Source: JAZDGX01 sp964482205
GTDB lineage: Bacteria > Eisenbacteria > RBG-16-71-46 > CAIMUX01 > WJJG01
DNA length: 64,000 bases
Assembly: GCA_964482205.1 (NCBI GenBank)
Contig: CAYZWI010000008.1
Coordinates: 62,001 to 126,000 of the forward strand
Reading direction: 5' to 3'
Under the pieces are notes generated by a model. That model was not told the origin of the DNA. It did no database searches and worked only from the letters and a program-made list of their open reading frames with translations. Made by a program: the position numbers and the translations under genes. Positions 23,754 through 33,000 of the stretch are shown here, piece after piece (the first letter of the stretch is position 1; every line of letters begins with the position of its first letter).

Positions 23754-26120
23754 GTGCCAGGCAGAAGATTTCCCCTGATTCCTTCCCATCCTTTCGCGCG
23801 CGGCGATGCGAGCCGGCCCGTGTTGCTCGCTCTTGCTTGCGCACTGCTCATCTTCGCCGTGCCGGCCCGGGCCGCCACCCAGAAGGTGGAAGTCCCCTTC
23901 GCCGACAAGGCCGAGTTCCTCCGCCTGCTCGAAGCGGTTCCCGAGACGCAGGCCGATGGCCTGACAGTCGACGGCCACCTCGCGCGCTTCTTCGCCGACG
24001 AAGCGCGGGTGCCCGCCATCCGCGCGCTCGGGTTCGCGGTGGAAGTGATCGCCCCCGACGTCGAGCGTGCGTACGCCGCGCGTCTCGCACAAGGCCTGCC
24101 GCAGGGGTTGCGCACCGGATTCGGCGCCTATCACACCTACGACGAAGCGATCGCCGACATGGACGCGCTGCAAGCCGCCCACCCGAGCATCATGAGCCCC
24201 AAGCAGAGCATCGGAACGACCATCGAAGGGCGCCAGCTCTGGGTCTACAAGATCTCCGACAATCCCGGCGTGGACGAAGCCGAACCCGAGATCTTCTTCA
24301 ACGCCTACATCCATGCCCGCGAAGTGATCACTTTCGAGATCGTCTACGATCTCGCCCAATACCTCGTGAACGGCTACGGCGTCGACCCGCGCGCGACCGC
24401 GATCGTGCAATCGCGCGAGGTCTTCATCGAGCCGGTCGTGAATCCCGACGGCGTGCAATACAACTACTCCACCGACCCCGACGGCGGCGGCATGTGGCGC
24501 AAGAACCGGCGGGACCTGGGCGGCGGCAACTACGGCATCGACCTGAATCGCAATTTCGGCTACCAGTGGGGCTACGACGACGAGGGCTCGAGCCCCTACA
24601 CCTGGAGCGAAACTTATCGCGGCAGCGCGGCCTGGAGCGAGCCGGAGATCTCCGCGATGCGCGACTTCGTCGTCGGACGGCACTTCCACACCGTCATCAA
24701 TCTCCATTCGTACGCCAACATCCATTGCCTGCCTTTCGGGTACCAGATGATCCACTCCGACGACTACGACGAGATGGTCGCGCTGTCCCTGCTCCGCTCG
24801 ATCGACAACAACTATTCTCCGGGCACCGGATCCGAGCTGCTCTATCCCACCAACGGCGACGCGGTCGACTGGCTCTACGGCGACACGGTCCTGAAACCGA
24901 GGATCTTCGGGATCGTGACGGAGGCGGGCACGGATGACGACGGCTTCTGGCCGTCCGAGTCGCGCCTAGCCCCGATCGTCGCCGAGAACCGCGAGGGCAA
25001 TCTCCGCACCGTCGAGCTCGCGGACAATCCCTACCGCGCGCTTCCGCCGGGAATCGCCGCGGTGACGCCGCCGGCGGAAACGATCGGGCCCGACTTCACG
25101 CTCGCCTGGAGCGTGCCCGCCCCCGATCCCGACAATCCCGCGGTCGCCTGGAACCTGATCGAGGCGACGGGCCACACCGTGGGCGCCGACGATCTGGAGG
25201 GCGCGAACGCGGATCGCTGGTCCTCCTTCGGCTGGACCCTCACGACCGCCCGTTCGCACTCGGCCACGCACAGCTACTTCAGCGGCGCGGCCAACAAGAC
25301 CAACCGCTTCCTCACTTCCCGGCGCGGACATCGCGTCGCGCCGGGAGAGCAACTGCGTTTTTGGACGCGCTACAACATCGAGGAGGATTGGGACTACGGC
25401 TATGTGGAGATCGCGACCGACGCGCGCGACTTCGTGAGCCTCCCCGGCAGCATCACGACCAACGACGACTACTACGAGCGCAACTTCGGCAACGGGATCA
25501 CGGGCTCCTCGAGCGGATGGGTCGAGGCGGTCTTCGACATCTCCGCCTACGAGGGAGAAGTCGTGTGGATCCGCTTCCGCTACAACACGGACCAGGCCGT
25601 GACCGAGGAAGGCTGGTATGTCGACGACATCCGCCCGGCCGATCTCTTCGCGACCGAAACGCAAGTGGCGACCTCGAGCTCGGTCGCCGAACACACCTTC
25701 GAAGATCACGCCACCGGCGCGTTCTCGTATCTCGTGCAGTCGGTCGACGCGGAAGGGGAAACCGCCGTCTGGGGCGCTCCGCTCGATCTCGAAGTGCAAC
25801 CCAACTCGAGTGTGGGAGACGACGAAGGACCGCTCGCCTGGCGCGGTCTGGAAATCGCGGGATGCAATCCGATGAGCGGCCCGGTCGCCCTGCGCTTCAC
25901 GCTTCCGGCCGATGCGCGACCGGGCGATCGCCTCTCGCTCACGATCCACGATGTGAACGGCCGCACGGTCGCGACGCTGCGCGACGAAGTCGTCGATCGC
26001 CTGCCTTCGTCCGATCAACAAGCGGTGTGGAATCCCGGCCAGGCGGATTCGGGGCTCTACTTCGCGAAGTTGGAAATCGGCCGGCACCAGTCGCACCGGA
26101 CATTCTTGCGGATGCGGTAG
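23754..26120 (+). CDS. Secreted M14 zinc carboxypeptidase with FlgD-like C-terminal domain
   Basis: Exported metallopeptidase of 788 residues. The GTG start is chosen because AGGAGG lies six bases before it; the frame is open 171 codons further upstream without signals. Signal peptide 1-40 ends PARA. The M14 domain (about 120-420) has the zinc ligands H187 and E190 in IHAREV and H318 in NLHSYA, the substrate-binding arginine in DLNRNFGY (R266) and the catalytic glutamate in VTEAG (E390). A beta-rich MAM/immune-inhibitor-A-like domain follows (about 440-640; DYGYVEI, YVDDI). The last 80 residues are a FlgD-like Ig domain (VNGRTVATL, DSGLYFAKL), probably a cell-surface sorting signal as in other FCB-group secreted proteins. 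Confidence 0.92.
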   Translation: MPGRRFPLIPSHPFARGDASRPVLLALACALLIFAVPARAATQKVEVPFADKAEFLRLLEAVPETQADGLTVDGHLARFFADEARVPAIRALGFAVEVIAPDVERAYAARLAQGLPQGLRTGFGAYHTYDEAIADMDALQAAHPSIMSPKQSIGTTIEGRQLWVYKISDNPGVDEAEPEIFFNAYIHAREVITFEIVYDLAQYLVNGYGVDPRATAIVQSREVFIEPVVNPDGVQYNYSTDPDGGGMWRKNRRDLGGGNYGIDLNRNFGYQWGYDDEGSSPYTWSETYRGSAAWSEPEISAMRDFVVGRHFHTVINLHSYANIHCLPFGYQMIHSDDYDEMVALSLLRSIDNNYSPGTGSELLYPTNGDAVDWLYGDTVLKPRIFGIVTEAGTDDDGFWPSESRLAPIVAENREGNLRTVELADNPYRALPPGIAAVTPPAETIGPDFTLAWSVPAPDPDNPAVAWNLIEATGHTVGADDLEGANADRWSSFGWTLTTARSHSATHSYFSGAANKTNRFLTSRRGHRVAPGEQLRFWTRYNIEEDWDYGYVEIATDARDFVSLPGSITTNDDYYERNFGNGITGSSSGWVEAVFDISAYEGEVVWIRFRYNTDQAVTEEGWYVDDIRPADLFATETQVATSSSVAEHTFEDHATGAFSYLVQSVDAEGETAVWGAPLDLEVQPNSSVGDDEGPLAWRGLEIAGCNPMSGPVALRFTLPADARPGDRLSLTIHDVNGRTVATLRDEVVDRLPSSDQQAVWNPGQADSGLYFAKLEIGRHQSHRTFLRMR

Positions 26121-26235
26121 GCTCGGTCGCGGAGCTTCGGGATGCCCGGCCGGCAGGCGGGCGTCTCGATCTTCCTGGTTCCCCGGTTCCTCTGCTGGAC
26201 CACCCCTGCGCCTGCGCGCATTGGGCGCGCCGAGA

Positions 26236-27525
26236 TCATCGCATGAGGACCATCGGGTGGCTTTGCATGACAGATGCGCACGAAAACCGACAGATGTAGA
26301 CCCCCGATGCCAGAGCCCGGCCTTCTTCGTCCCGGCCGTCCCACCGCACGCCATGACGCCCGGCGGCGAAGACCCGTTCCCGCGCCAGAGTGCGCACCCG
26401 GCGGCCCGCGAGATCGAAGACCTCCAAGTTGACCGCCGCCGCTTGGGCCGTCGCGAAGTCGATCGTCGTCTCCACCCGGAAAGGATTGCCGATGTGGACG
26501 AGCGCAAACGGCTCGGGACCATCGACCTCAGGGACTGCGGCGGCGGGGCATCCGCCCCCCAGCGCGCCGATGAGCACGTTGCACTGGTTGTATTCCGGCA
26601 GGCAGGGCGAGATCGCATCCAAGCGGAAGTCGTCGCCGGCCATGTCGCAGAAGAGGGGGTCGGCGGAGATGTTACCCTCGATCCCCGTCTGGTCCGGCAA
26701 GGTGCCGCCGTAGTTCGCACCGGCATTCCCATAGACGTCGCAGCAGCGCACGACGACTTCGCACGGATGGCCCGGATTGTCGTAAGCGTAGATCCCTTCT
26801 CCGTCCGTGCTGAAGCAGATGAGGCTGTTCTCCACGCGGATATGGCAGTCCATGACGCACCAGAGGCCTCCCCCTTGGTAAGCGTCGTTGTGCGCGAGCG
26901 TGCAATGGGAGAGTTCCGGCGAGCACGGGCCCTGGCAGTAGACCGCTCCGCCCCACACCAGGCAGTCGTTGTCATGAAAGGTGCACCCGCGGATCTGCGG
27001 TGAGGCCAGGTTGAGATAGATGCCGGCCCCATCGATCGCGGTGTTGCGCGCAAAAACGCAGTTCTCGATCAAAGAGGACGACCGGTAGGCATAGATCCCT
27101 CCCCCACATGACGGCCCATCGTTCTCTTTGATCGCGCAGGCGCGGATTCGCGGAGACGAGTTGAGCAGAGCGACGGCGCCTCCTTGGGAGCCGGGGTCAT
27201 GTCCGGCAGCCGAGCCCCCGGTCAGCTGGAATCCTTCGATGGCGGCGAGCGAATCCACCTGGTTGCAGAAGATCACCCTGCCCATCGCCTGAGCATCGAT
27301 CGTGACACAGCCCGCCTCGCCCGTTTCGCTGCGCAGGACCACTCCCGACTTCATGGCGATGTCGTGTTCCAGATAGGTGCCACAGGCAACGAGGACCGTG
27401 TCCCCCGCACCGGCGGCGCCGATACCCGCCTGAATGGACGGCTGATCTTCCGGAACATGGATGGTCGCGGCGTTCGATCCGGCGGGCAGGCAAACAAACA
27501 GCAGGACGAACGGCAGGTATTTCAT
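26236..27525 (-). CDS. Secreted right-handed beta-helix protein with FlgD-like C-terminal domain
   Basis: Exported protein of 429 residues. The ATG follows GAGGTG; a few codons upstream are also open. After the signal peptide (1-19) the motif TIHVPEDQPSIQAGI opens a parallel beta-helix, the form typical of NosD/pectate-lyase-like PbH1 proteins, with repeats such as GGGIYAY, GAGIYL and GGAVYC up to about residue 300. The segment IGALGGGC closes the helix region. The C-terminal 80 residues are a FlgD-like Ig domain (LEVFDLAGRRVRTL, ALASGVYICRF). No catalytic site is evident, so it may bind polysaccharide or have a structural role. Convergent with the M14 peptidase gene. Confidence 0.88.
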   Translation of the reverse strand: MKYLPFVLLFVCLPAGSNAATIHVPEDQPSIQAGIGAAGAGDTVLVACGTYLEHDIAMKSGVVLRSETGEAGCVTIDAQAMGRVIFCNQVDSLAAIEGFQLTGGSAAGHDPGSQGGAVALLNSSPRIRACAIKENDGPSCGGGIYAYRSSSLIENCVFARNTAIDGAGIYLNLASPQIRGCTFHDNDCLVWGGAVYCQGPCSPELSHCTLAHNDAYQGGGLWCVMDCHIRVENSLICFSTDGEGIYAYDNPGHPCEVVVRCCDVYGNAGANYGGTLPDQTGIEGNISADPLFCDMAGDDFRLDAISPCLPEYNQCNVLIGALGGGCPAAAVPEVDGPEPFALVHIGNPFRVETTIDFATAQAAAVNLEVFDLAGRRVRTLARERVFAAGRHGVRWDGRDEEGRALASGVYICRFSCASVMQSHPMVLMR

Positions 27526-27861
27526 CCGACACCTCATGGGTGGCGCGCGAGTCGCGGTTCAGGCTCCGCCGGCTCCAGCGGAGTGATCCCGCTGACGCAG
27601 CGACATTCCCATCGTACTCCTGCCGGCTCCAGCCCGGGGCGAAGAATTCGCTCGGCAGGCCGATCAGGGCTGCCGAGGATTCGACACCACCGGTATGGCA
27701 TGGTCCTTCCCCGCGGAGGCGCCACCTACGACAGCAAGACGGGCGTGCGATCATGGAGAATCCGGGAAGCGTCGAGGCGCCAACTTTGGGACCCTCGTGC
27801 GCTTCGATGAAGCCGCTGTCTGGTGGGCCGGCGACGGCGCAGCGCCCGGGCGGCGGGCCGC
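27526..27861. other. Intergenic region between the beta-helix and MscS genes
   Basis: No gene seen. A hairpin CTCCGC/GCGGAG (27564-27583) lies in the leader side of the beta-helix gene, and GCCGGCTCCAGC occurs twice. No clear promoter. Confidence 0.35.
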
Positions 27862-28695
27862 TCAACCGCGCGCGGCGATCGAGATGCCGGCCTTGTTGAG
27901 CGCGTCCCAGATCGCCTCGTTCAAATCCGAACTGGCCCGGCGCATGCGCCAGGGATCGCTCATCCAGATCGAGACCTCGAACTCCACCGCCGCGGGGGCG
28001 AATTCCGCCATCAAGACGAGCGGCGGGCGGCGCTCGACCCTCCAGGTCAACGAAGCGGCGGCGGCTTCGAGCACCTCGCGTACCTTCTGCATGTCGGATC
28101 CGTACGCGACGCCCACCCGGGTGCGGACGCGATACAGCGAATCGCGCATCGCGTAGTTCGCGACCAGCGATTGCGCGAGGATGTTGTTCGGCACGATCGT
28201 CTCTTCATCGTCGAGCGTGCGAACCATGGTGGTGCGCAGCCCCATGCGCTCGACCTTCGCGATCAGGTCCCCCACCTGGATCACATCGCCCGGCTTGATG
28301 GAGCGCTCGAATAGCAGCACCAGGCCGGAGAGAAAGTTCTGCACGATGTTCTGCATCGCAAGACCGACCGCGATCGCGAACACGATGCCGGCCGCAAAGA
28401 GCGCGGCGAGATCCACGCCGAGCGTCTCGAGCGCGATCCCGACGCCGATCGCCAGGATCGCGTAGTGGACGAGGCGCAGCGTCGCGGCAAGCCCGCCTTC
28501 CTCCGCGGCGACGCCCCGGCGATGGAGCGCGTGGGCGAGCGCGACCCGAATGGCTTTCGAGGCCACCAGCGCCAGGACCACGATCAGGACGAAGGCGACC
28601 AGGGTCGCCACCGTGACCGGCATGCCGGTGAAGTCGAACACCTTCGAATCGAGGAATTCGAACTTCCAGAGAGGCAATGCGCGCACGTAGGTCAT
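27862..28695 (-). CDS. MscS-family small mechanosensitive channel
   Basis: Inner-membrane channel of 277 residues. Three hydrophobic helices (about 26-48, 70-90, 92-125) precede the pore-lining helix, which has the Gly/Ala pattern of MscS TM3 (AAGIVFAIAVGLAMQN). The following FLSGLVLLFERSIKPGDVI is the conserved start of the MscS beta-domain, and the C-terminal alpha/beta domain ends the protein. It opens under membrane tension to release solutes during osmotic downshock. The start overlaps the DUF1028 gene stop by four bases (ATGA), so it is the downstream member of a two-gene operon. Confidence 0.92.
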   Translation of the reverse strand: MTYVRALPLWKFEFLDSKVFDFTGMPVTVATLVAFVLIVVLALVASKAIRVALAHALHRRGVAAEEGGLAATLRLVHYAILAIGVGIALETLGVDLAALFAAGIVFAIAVGLAMQNIVQNFLSGLVLLFERSIKPGDVIQVGDLIAKVERMGLRTTMVRTLDDEETIVPNNILAQSLVANYAMRDSLYRVRTRVGVAYGSDMQKVREVLEAAAASLTWRVERRPPLVLMAEFAPAAVEFEVSIWMSDPWRMRRASSDLNEAIWDALNKAGISIAARG

Positions 28696-29810
28696 CGGCC
28701 TGCCTCACGAAATCGCTCGAGCTGGTCTTTCAAGTACGCGTCCTCGGGCGCGAGCGCGATCGCGCGCTCTTCGACGGCGATCGCATCCTTGATCTTTCCC
28801 CTCCGGAAGAGCGTTTCTCCGAGGGTGTCGAGGATGTTCGCATTCTCGGGCTCGAGGTCGACCGCCCGCCGGGCCGCCTCTTCGGCCTCCGCCAGATAGA
28901 GATCGTTCGTGGCCGCGAACCAGGCGAGCGAATTCAGCATTTCGGCGTCGCGCACATCGCGTTCGAGCATCTTGACCAGCGTCCGCCCCACGCGCTCGCG
29001 TTCGCGGCGCGCTGCCGCCGGATCGCCCGCCGCCTCTTTCCAGGCGGCGAAGCGCGTGTGCGCCTGCACGAGTCCCTGCGCCTCGTACATCTCGTAGAGC
29101 CGCCGCAGCTCCGCGATCGGTTGGGGAGAATCTTCCACCCGGATGTCCACATAGCGCTCGGCGTATTCGGGAAACTTGGGATGCGGGCGGCCGATCAGGA
29201 TCGCCGCCGATTGCTGGCCGCGCTTGTCCCCGCCCGCCGCCTGCCCCGCTTCCAAGGCCGCGATCATGCGGCGCGCCAGCTCTTCTCCATGTGATGCGAG
29301 AAACGCGCGCGCCATTTCGGAGACGACTTCCGGCCCGGCGAGGATGTTGCCCTCGCAAGTGAATCCCACGCCGGCCGAATCGCCCGCCCACACCATGCAC
29401 TTCTCCCCGGTCCAATTGGCCGCGCGTCCTTGCGCGTCGACCACGCCCACCTGGCGGTTCGCCGCTTGCGGGTCGTGTTCGAGAAGCCACGCGAGGGTCT
29501 CGGATGCGGACAAGCCCGCCGCCAGGAGCTCGAGACCGCGCGGGCCGAAGGATTCGTTCGACATCGCCTGCGTGGCGATCGCGCCCACGCCGCCGCGCAC
29601 CCACGCCACCCGCGGGCCGACACTGAAGACGCGCGACTGCACGGCCACGCCGAGCTCTCCCGTGGTCGAATCGTAGGCGACGATGCTGAAGGTGCCCGTC
29701 TCGTCGGCGGCCTGCGCGAAGCCGGAGAGAAAGAGGAGCAGGAGGAGGACGAAGGCGGAAGGCATGGCGACGCGACCGGAACTCCAGGCGGAAGCGGGCT
29801 TGGGATCCAC
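28692..29810 (-). CDS. Exported DUF1028 (Ntn-hydrolase-like) protein with C-terminal TPRs
   Basis: Exported protein of 372 residues. The GTG start is chosen because GGAGG lies five bases before it; an ATG 15 codons later has no ribosome-binding site. The signal peptide ends FAQA at about residue 34. The DUF1028 domain begins TFSIVAYDSTTGELGVAVQS with the Thr that follows the cleavage region, and contains VGAIATQAMSNESFG; DUF1028 is known as an Ntn-hydrolase-fold family of unclear substrate. The last 130 residues contain a TPR-like pair of helices (AEEAARRAVDLEPENANIL; AIAVEERAIALAPEDA). First gene of a pair with the MscS channel gene, suggesting a role in envelope stress. An inverted repeat pair lies upstream. 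Confidence 0.85.
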   Translation of the reverse strand: MDPKPASAWSSGRVAMPSAFVLLLLLFLSGFAQAADETGTFSIVAYDSTTGELGVAVQSRVFSVGPRVAWVRGGVGAIATQAMSNESFGPRGLELLAAGLSASETLAWLLEHDPQAANRQVGVVDAQGRAANWTGEKCMVWAGDSAGVGFTCEGNILAGPEVVSEMARAFLASHGEELARRMIAALEAGQAAGGDKRGQQSAAILIGRPHPKFPEYAERYVDIRVEDSPQPIAELRRLYEMYEAQGLVQAHTRFAAWKEAAGDPAAARRERERVGRTLVKMLERDVRDAEMLNSLAWFAATNDLYLAEAEEAARRAVDLEPENANILDTLGETLFRRGKIKDAIAVEERAIALAPEDAYLKDQLERFREAGR

Positions 29811-29968
29811 GACAACCTCCGACACGAAACGGCCGCCGGGCGCGAAGGACGCATGCACACGAACGCCTGCCCGATGATTCCTCGAAGCCGGCGGGCATCC
29901 TAGCACCGCGCGAAGCGAGCTACAACGAGAACGGGCGCGCAGGGTCTCCCTGCCGGACGGCAGCAGAA

Positions 29969-30006
29969 TACTCAATGACTGAGCAAAAATACTCAGTCAC
30001 TGAGTA
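29969..30006. terminator. Long hairpin after tamB, also two palindromic ACTCA-N5-TGAGT-like sites
   Basis: CTCAATGACTGAG (29971-29983) and CTCAGTCACTGAG (29992-30004) pair over 13 bp with one G-U around an 8-base loop, 18 bases past the tamB stop. Each arm is itself a near-palindrome, which also suits a repressor operator for the downstream DUF1028-MscS operon. The spacing and AT-rich context fit either role. Confidence 0.5.
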
Positions 30007-30023
30007 CATTCCCGAACGCTGGC

Positions 30024-33000
30024 CTAGTAGTCGCGGCTCCAGCTCACTTCCACCGCGGAGCGGCTCTCGTAGCCGAGCAGCGTTTCGAGGCGCAGGTGCC
30101 GCGTGAACAGGTACTCGAGATTCACGAAGAAACCCAGGCTGCCCTGAAAGCTCTGCTCGTAGGTGAGGAGAATGCGCGGGCTCAAGTACTTTCCGATCAC
30201 CACCGACCCGGGACGCGCCTCGCCTTCCGCGCGGCGGATCGTGAGCAAGTCGACGCCGAGCTGGCGCGAGAGCGCCGTCTGCAGCTGACCCGCGGCGAAG
30301 GAGGCGGCCACGTCGGTCGCCCGGTCCTGCAAGAGGCCCAGCTGGTCGGTGCTCAGTTGATTGAGCGCGCTTCCGAAGACCACATAGGAGAGGATGTCGC
30401 CTTCTTCCATCGGCGGATCGGAGGTCAGCGTGAGCTGCGGCTCGAGCAAGGTCCCTTGCATGTTCACGGTGACGCGCAGCTCCCCCACTTGCGCGGCCAG
30501 CTCGACATCCAACGACGGGTTCGCTTCGTCCTCGCCGTAGAAGACCACCGAACCGCGCTCCACCTGAAAGGTGCGTCCCATGAATCCGAAGGTTCCCTGC
30601 ACGGCGCGCAATTCGCCCACGATGGCGGGCTGCGCGCCATGCTGGGTGACGCGCAGCGTTCCGGCGGTCTCGATTTCGAGACCCGCGCCGCGCACCCACA
30701 GCCGCGAAGGAATCTCGATCGTCACATCGAGATCGAAGGGCGTCACGGCGGCGCCGTTGCTCGACCCGTTCCCGCCGTTGGCCGCGGAAATCGAATCGGC
30801 CGCTGCGGCCGCATGCGCCTCCCAGAGAAGCGCATGCCCTTCGACCGGGTGAAGCTCACGCGGCTGCTCGGGCACGGTGATCGCGCCGTTGAACACCTGG
30901 ATCTTCCCGGCCAGCGAGGGCCGCAGCAACGAGCCGCCCGCGCGCAGATCGACTCCGCTCGAAATGCGCGTGTTGTCCTCGAACGAAACCGTGAGCCGCG
31001 CGGCGCGCAAGAATCCGTCGAGAGCGGGATCCGACACCGGGCCACGCATCTCGAGGTGCATCTGCGCGTCGCCCTCGATGCCGAAGCCGGGCGGCAGCAA
31101 GGCTTGGAAATCGCGCAACGCGAGCGTCTGGGAATCGATCCGCAGCGCGATCGGGCGCGCGGGATCGGGCGCGGGCGCGGGACCGGTGAGCGTCCAGGGA
31201 AAGGCGTGGACGAGATCGCCTTGCGCGACGAGCTTCTCCTCGTTTCGCACGGCGAAGGCCGCACGAACTCCGCCTTCGGGCGAATCCGGCAAAGCGGCCC
31301 CCGGAACCGAAACCTCCAACGAGCGCGCCTCGAGAGCGGGATCGAGCCCTGCGCGCGGATGAACGGCAGCCGCGAGGTCGAGGCGATACTTTTCGAGGCC
31401 CACGATGTCGGGAAAGGTCACCTGCGCTCCGGCCACGGCGGACGGCGCGCCGAGCGTGCCGGCGAGATCGATCCGGCCGGCAACGCGCGCCGATTTCGCG
31501 CGTCCCTCGGAAGAGCGCACGCCGAGCAGATCGAGCGGCAGGGGAAGATCGAGAAAGCGGGAGACGGCCGAGACGGGAATCGAGGCCGGGATGGAATCGA
31601 GCGACGCGAGCCCCGGCATGCGCGCCCGCGCCAGCCACACCGTATCGGACGCCGCGAGCGCGCTTCCTTGCAGGAGAAGATCGCGCCCGTCCTCGGAGAT
31701 GTCGAGCCGCGCGTCGATCGTCTGCTTCCCCGACCAGGGAATGCGCGTGAACATCGCGCTCGCTTGCACATCCGAGTAGCTCTCCGCGTGCGCGGAGAGC
31801 GCAATGCGCTCCGGCCAGAAGCGCTCGAGATGCGCGAGCGCGCCCGGCGCGACGGGTTGCACGATGTCGGCGGAAAGATCCAGACGCAGGAGATCCTCGC
31901 CGAACGCGCCGTCCAATGCGAGGTCGCCGAGCTCGCCTCCCATGCGCAGCCCTTCCAGCAACAGGCGCGCGGGGTTTTCTTCGAAGCGAACCGCGAAGGC
32001 CTGTCGCGCGGAGATCGCGTGGCCGCCGAGCTCGATCTCGAGCGAATCGGCGCGCGCTTCCCAACCTCCATTTTGCATGGGCGCGACATCGGCCGATGCG
32101 CGCACGGCTTCGCGCGGGCCGGCGGCGCGCAGGCTCACCCTCCCCTGCGCGAGCCCCGCGCCGGGATGGGGATTCACGGCGTGCACGATCGCGCGATCGA
32201 AGCGCAAGGCCCCCGCGCGCAACCCCTGCGGCGCATCCATGCGCGCTTCCACCCGCGCCGGGGTGGCTTGCGCCCAACCCCGCACAAGCGGCACCGAGAA
32301 GCCCGGCTGCGCATAGCTTCCTTCCCACTCGACGCGCACATCGGGCTTGGGCCCCGCGCCCGTCACGTGCGCGTTGGCGCGCAAGGCGATGAGCATGCTG
32401 TCGACCGGAGACGCGGACAGGCGCGACAGCCAGCGCGTGCCCGAGACGGCGAGATTCGCGCGCGCGTCCCAGTGCGCGCCGACGCTGCCGGACGCTTCGA
32501 GATCGATGTCTTCGAGCGACAGCGAGAGTCGCTGGAGCGCGATGCGCTCCCCTTGGCCTGTGGCGCGCGCGATGCCTCGCTCGATCCACGGCGTCGCGCC
32601 GAGATCGACTTCGGCGACGAGCCCATCGAGAAAGGCATGGCTCGAACCGCGCGCATGGCTCGCACCGCTGGCATGACTCGACCTGGTCGCATTGGCGGAA
32701 GCGGCCGGCATCTCGCTCTTCTCGCGCGCGGGCCGGTCGACGCGGAAGCGGCCGAGAATCGCGCGCATGTCGTCGACGCGCCCCTTCCATCCCAGCCAGG
32801 GAGCGAGCACGAGCGGACCGGGAAGCGTGAAGCTGCCCGAAGCGGTCACGCCACACGCACCGCTTCCCGGCAGCAGGCGCGCTTGGGCGGTGAGCGTGAA
32901 GGGGCCTTGCTCGCGCCACCGCGAACGAAACGCGTCCAGTTGCGCTGGCGTGAGGCTCTTGTTGGATGAGGCGGCCTTCGATGCGCCGGCGCGGGCGAGA

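Noticed and set aside
20599..23778. Long open frame (over 1000 codons) opposite the hybrid kinase gene, and similar ones opposite tamB (30096-32969) and opposite the 55.8-61 kb genes
   Set aside because: They are rich in Arg/Ala/Gly, have no domains or start signals, and lie exactly antisense to clear genes; high GC makes such frames open by chance.
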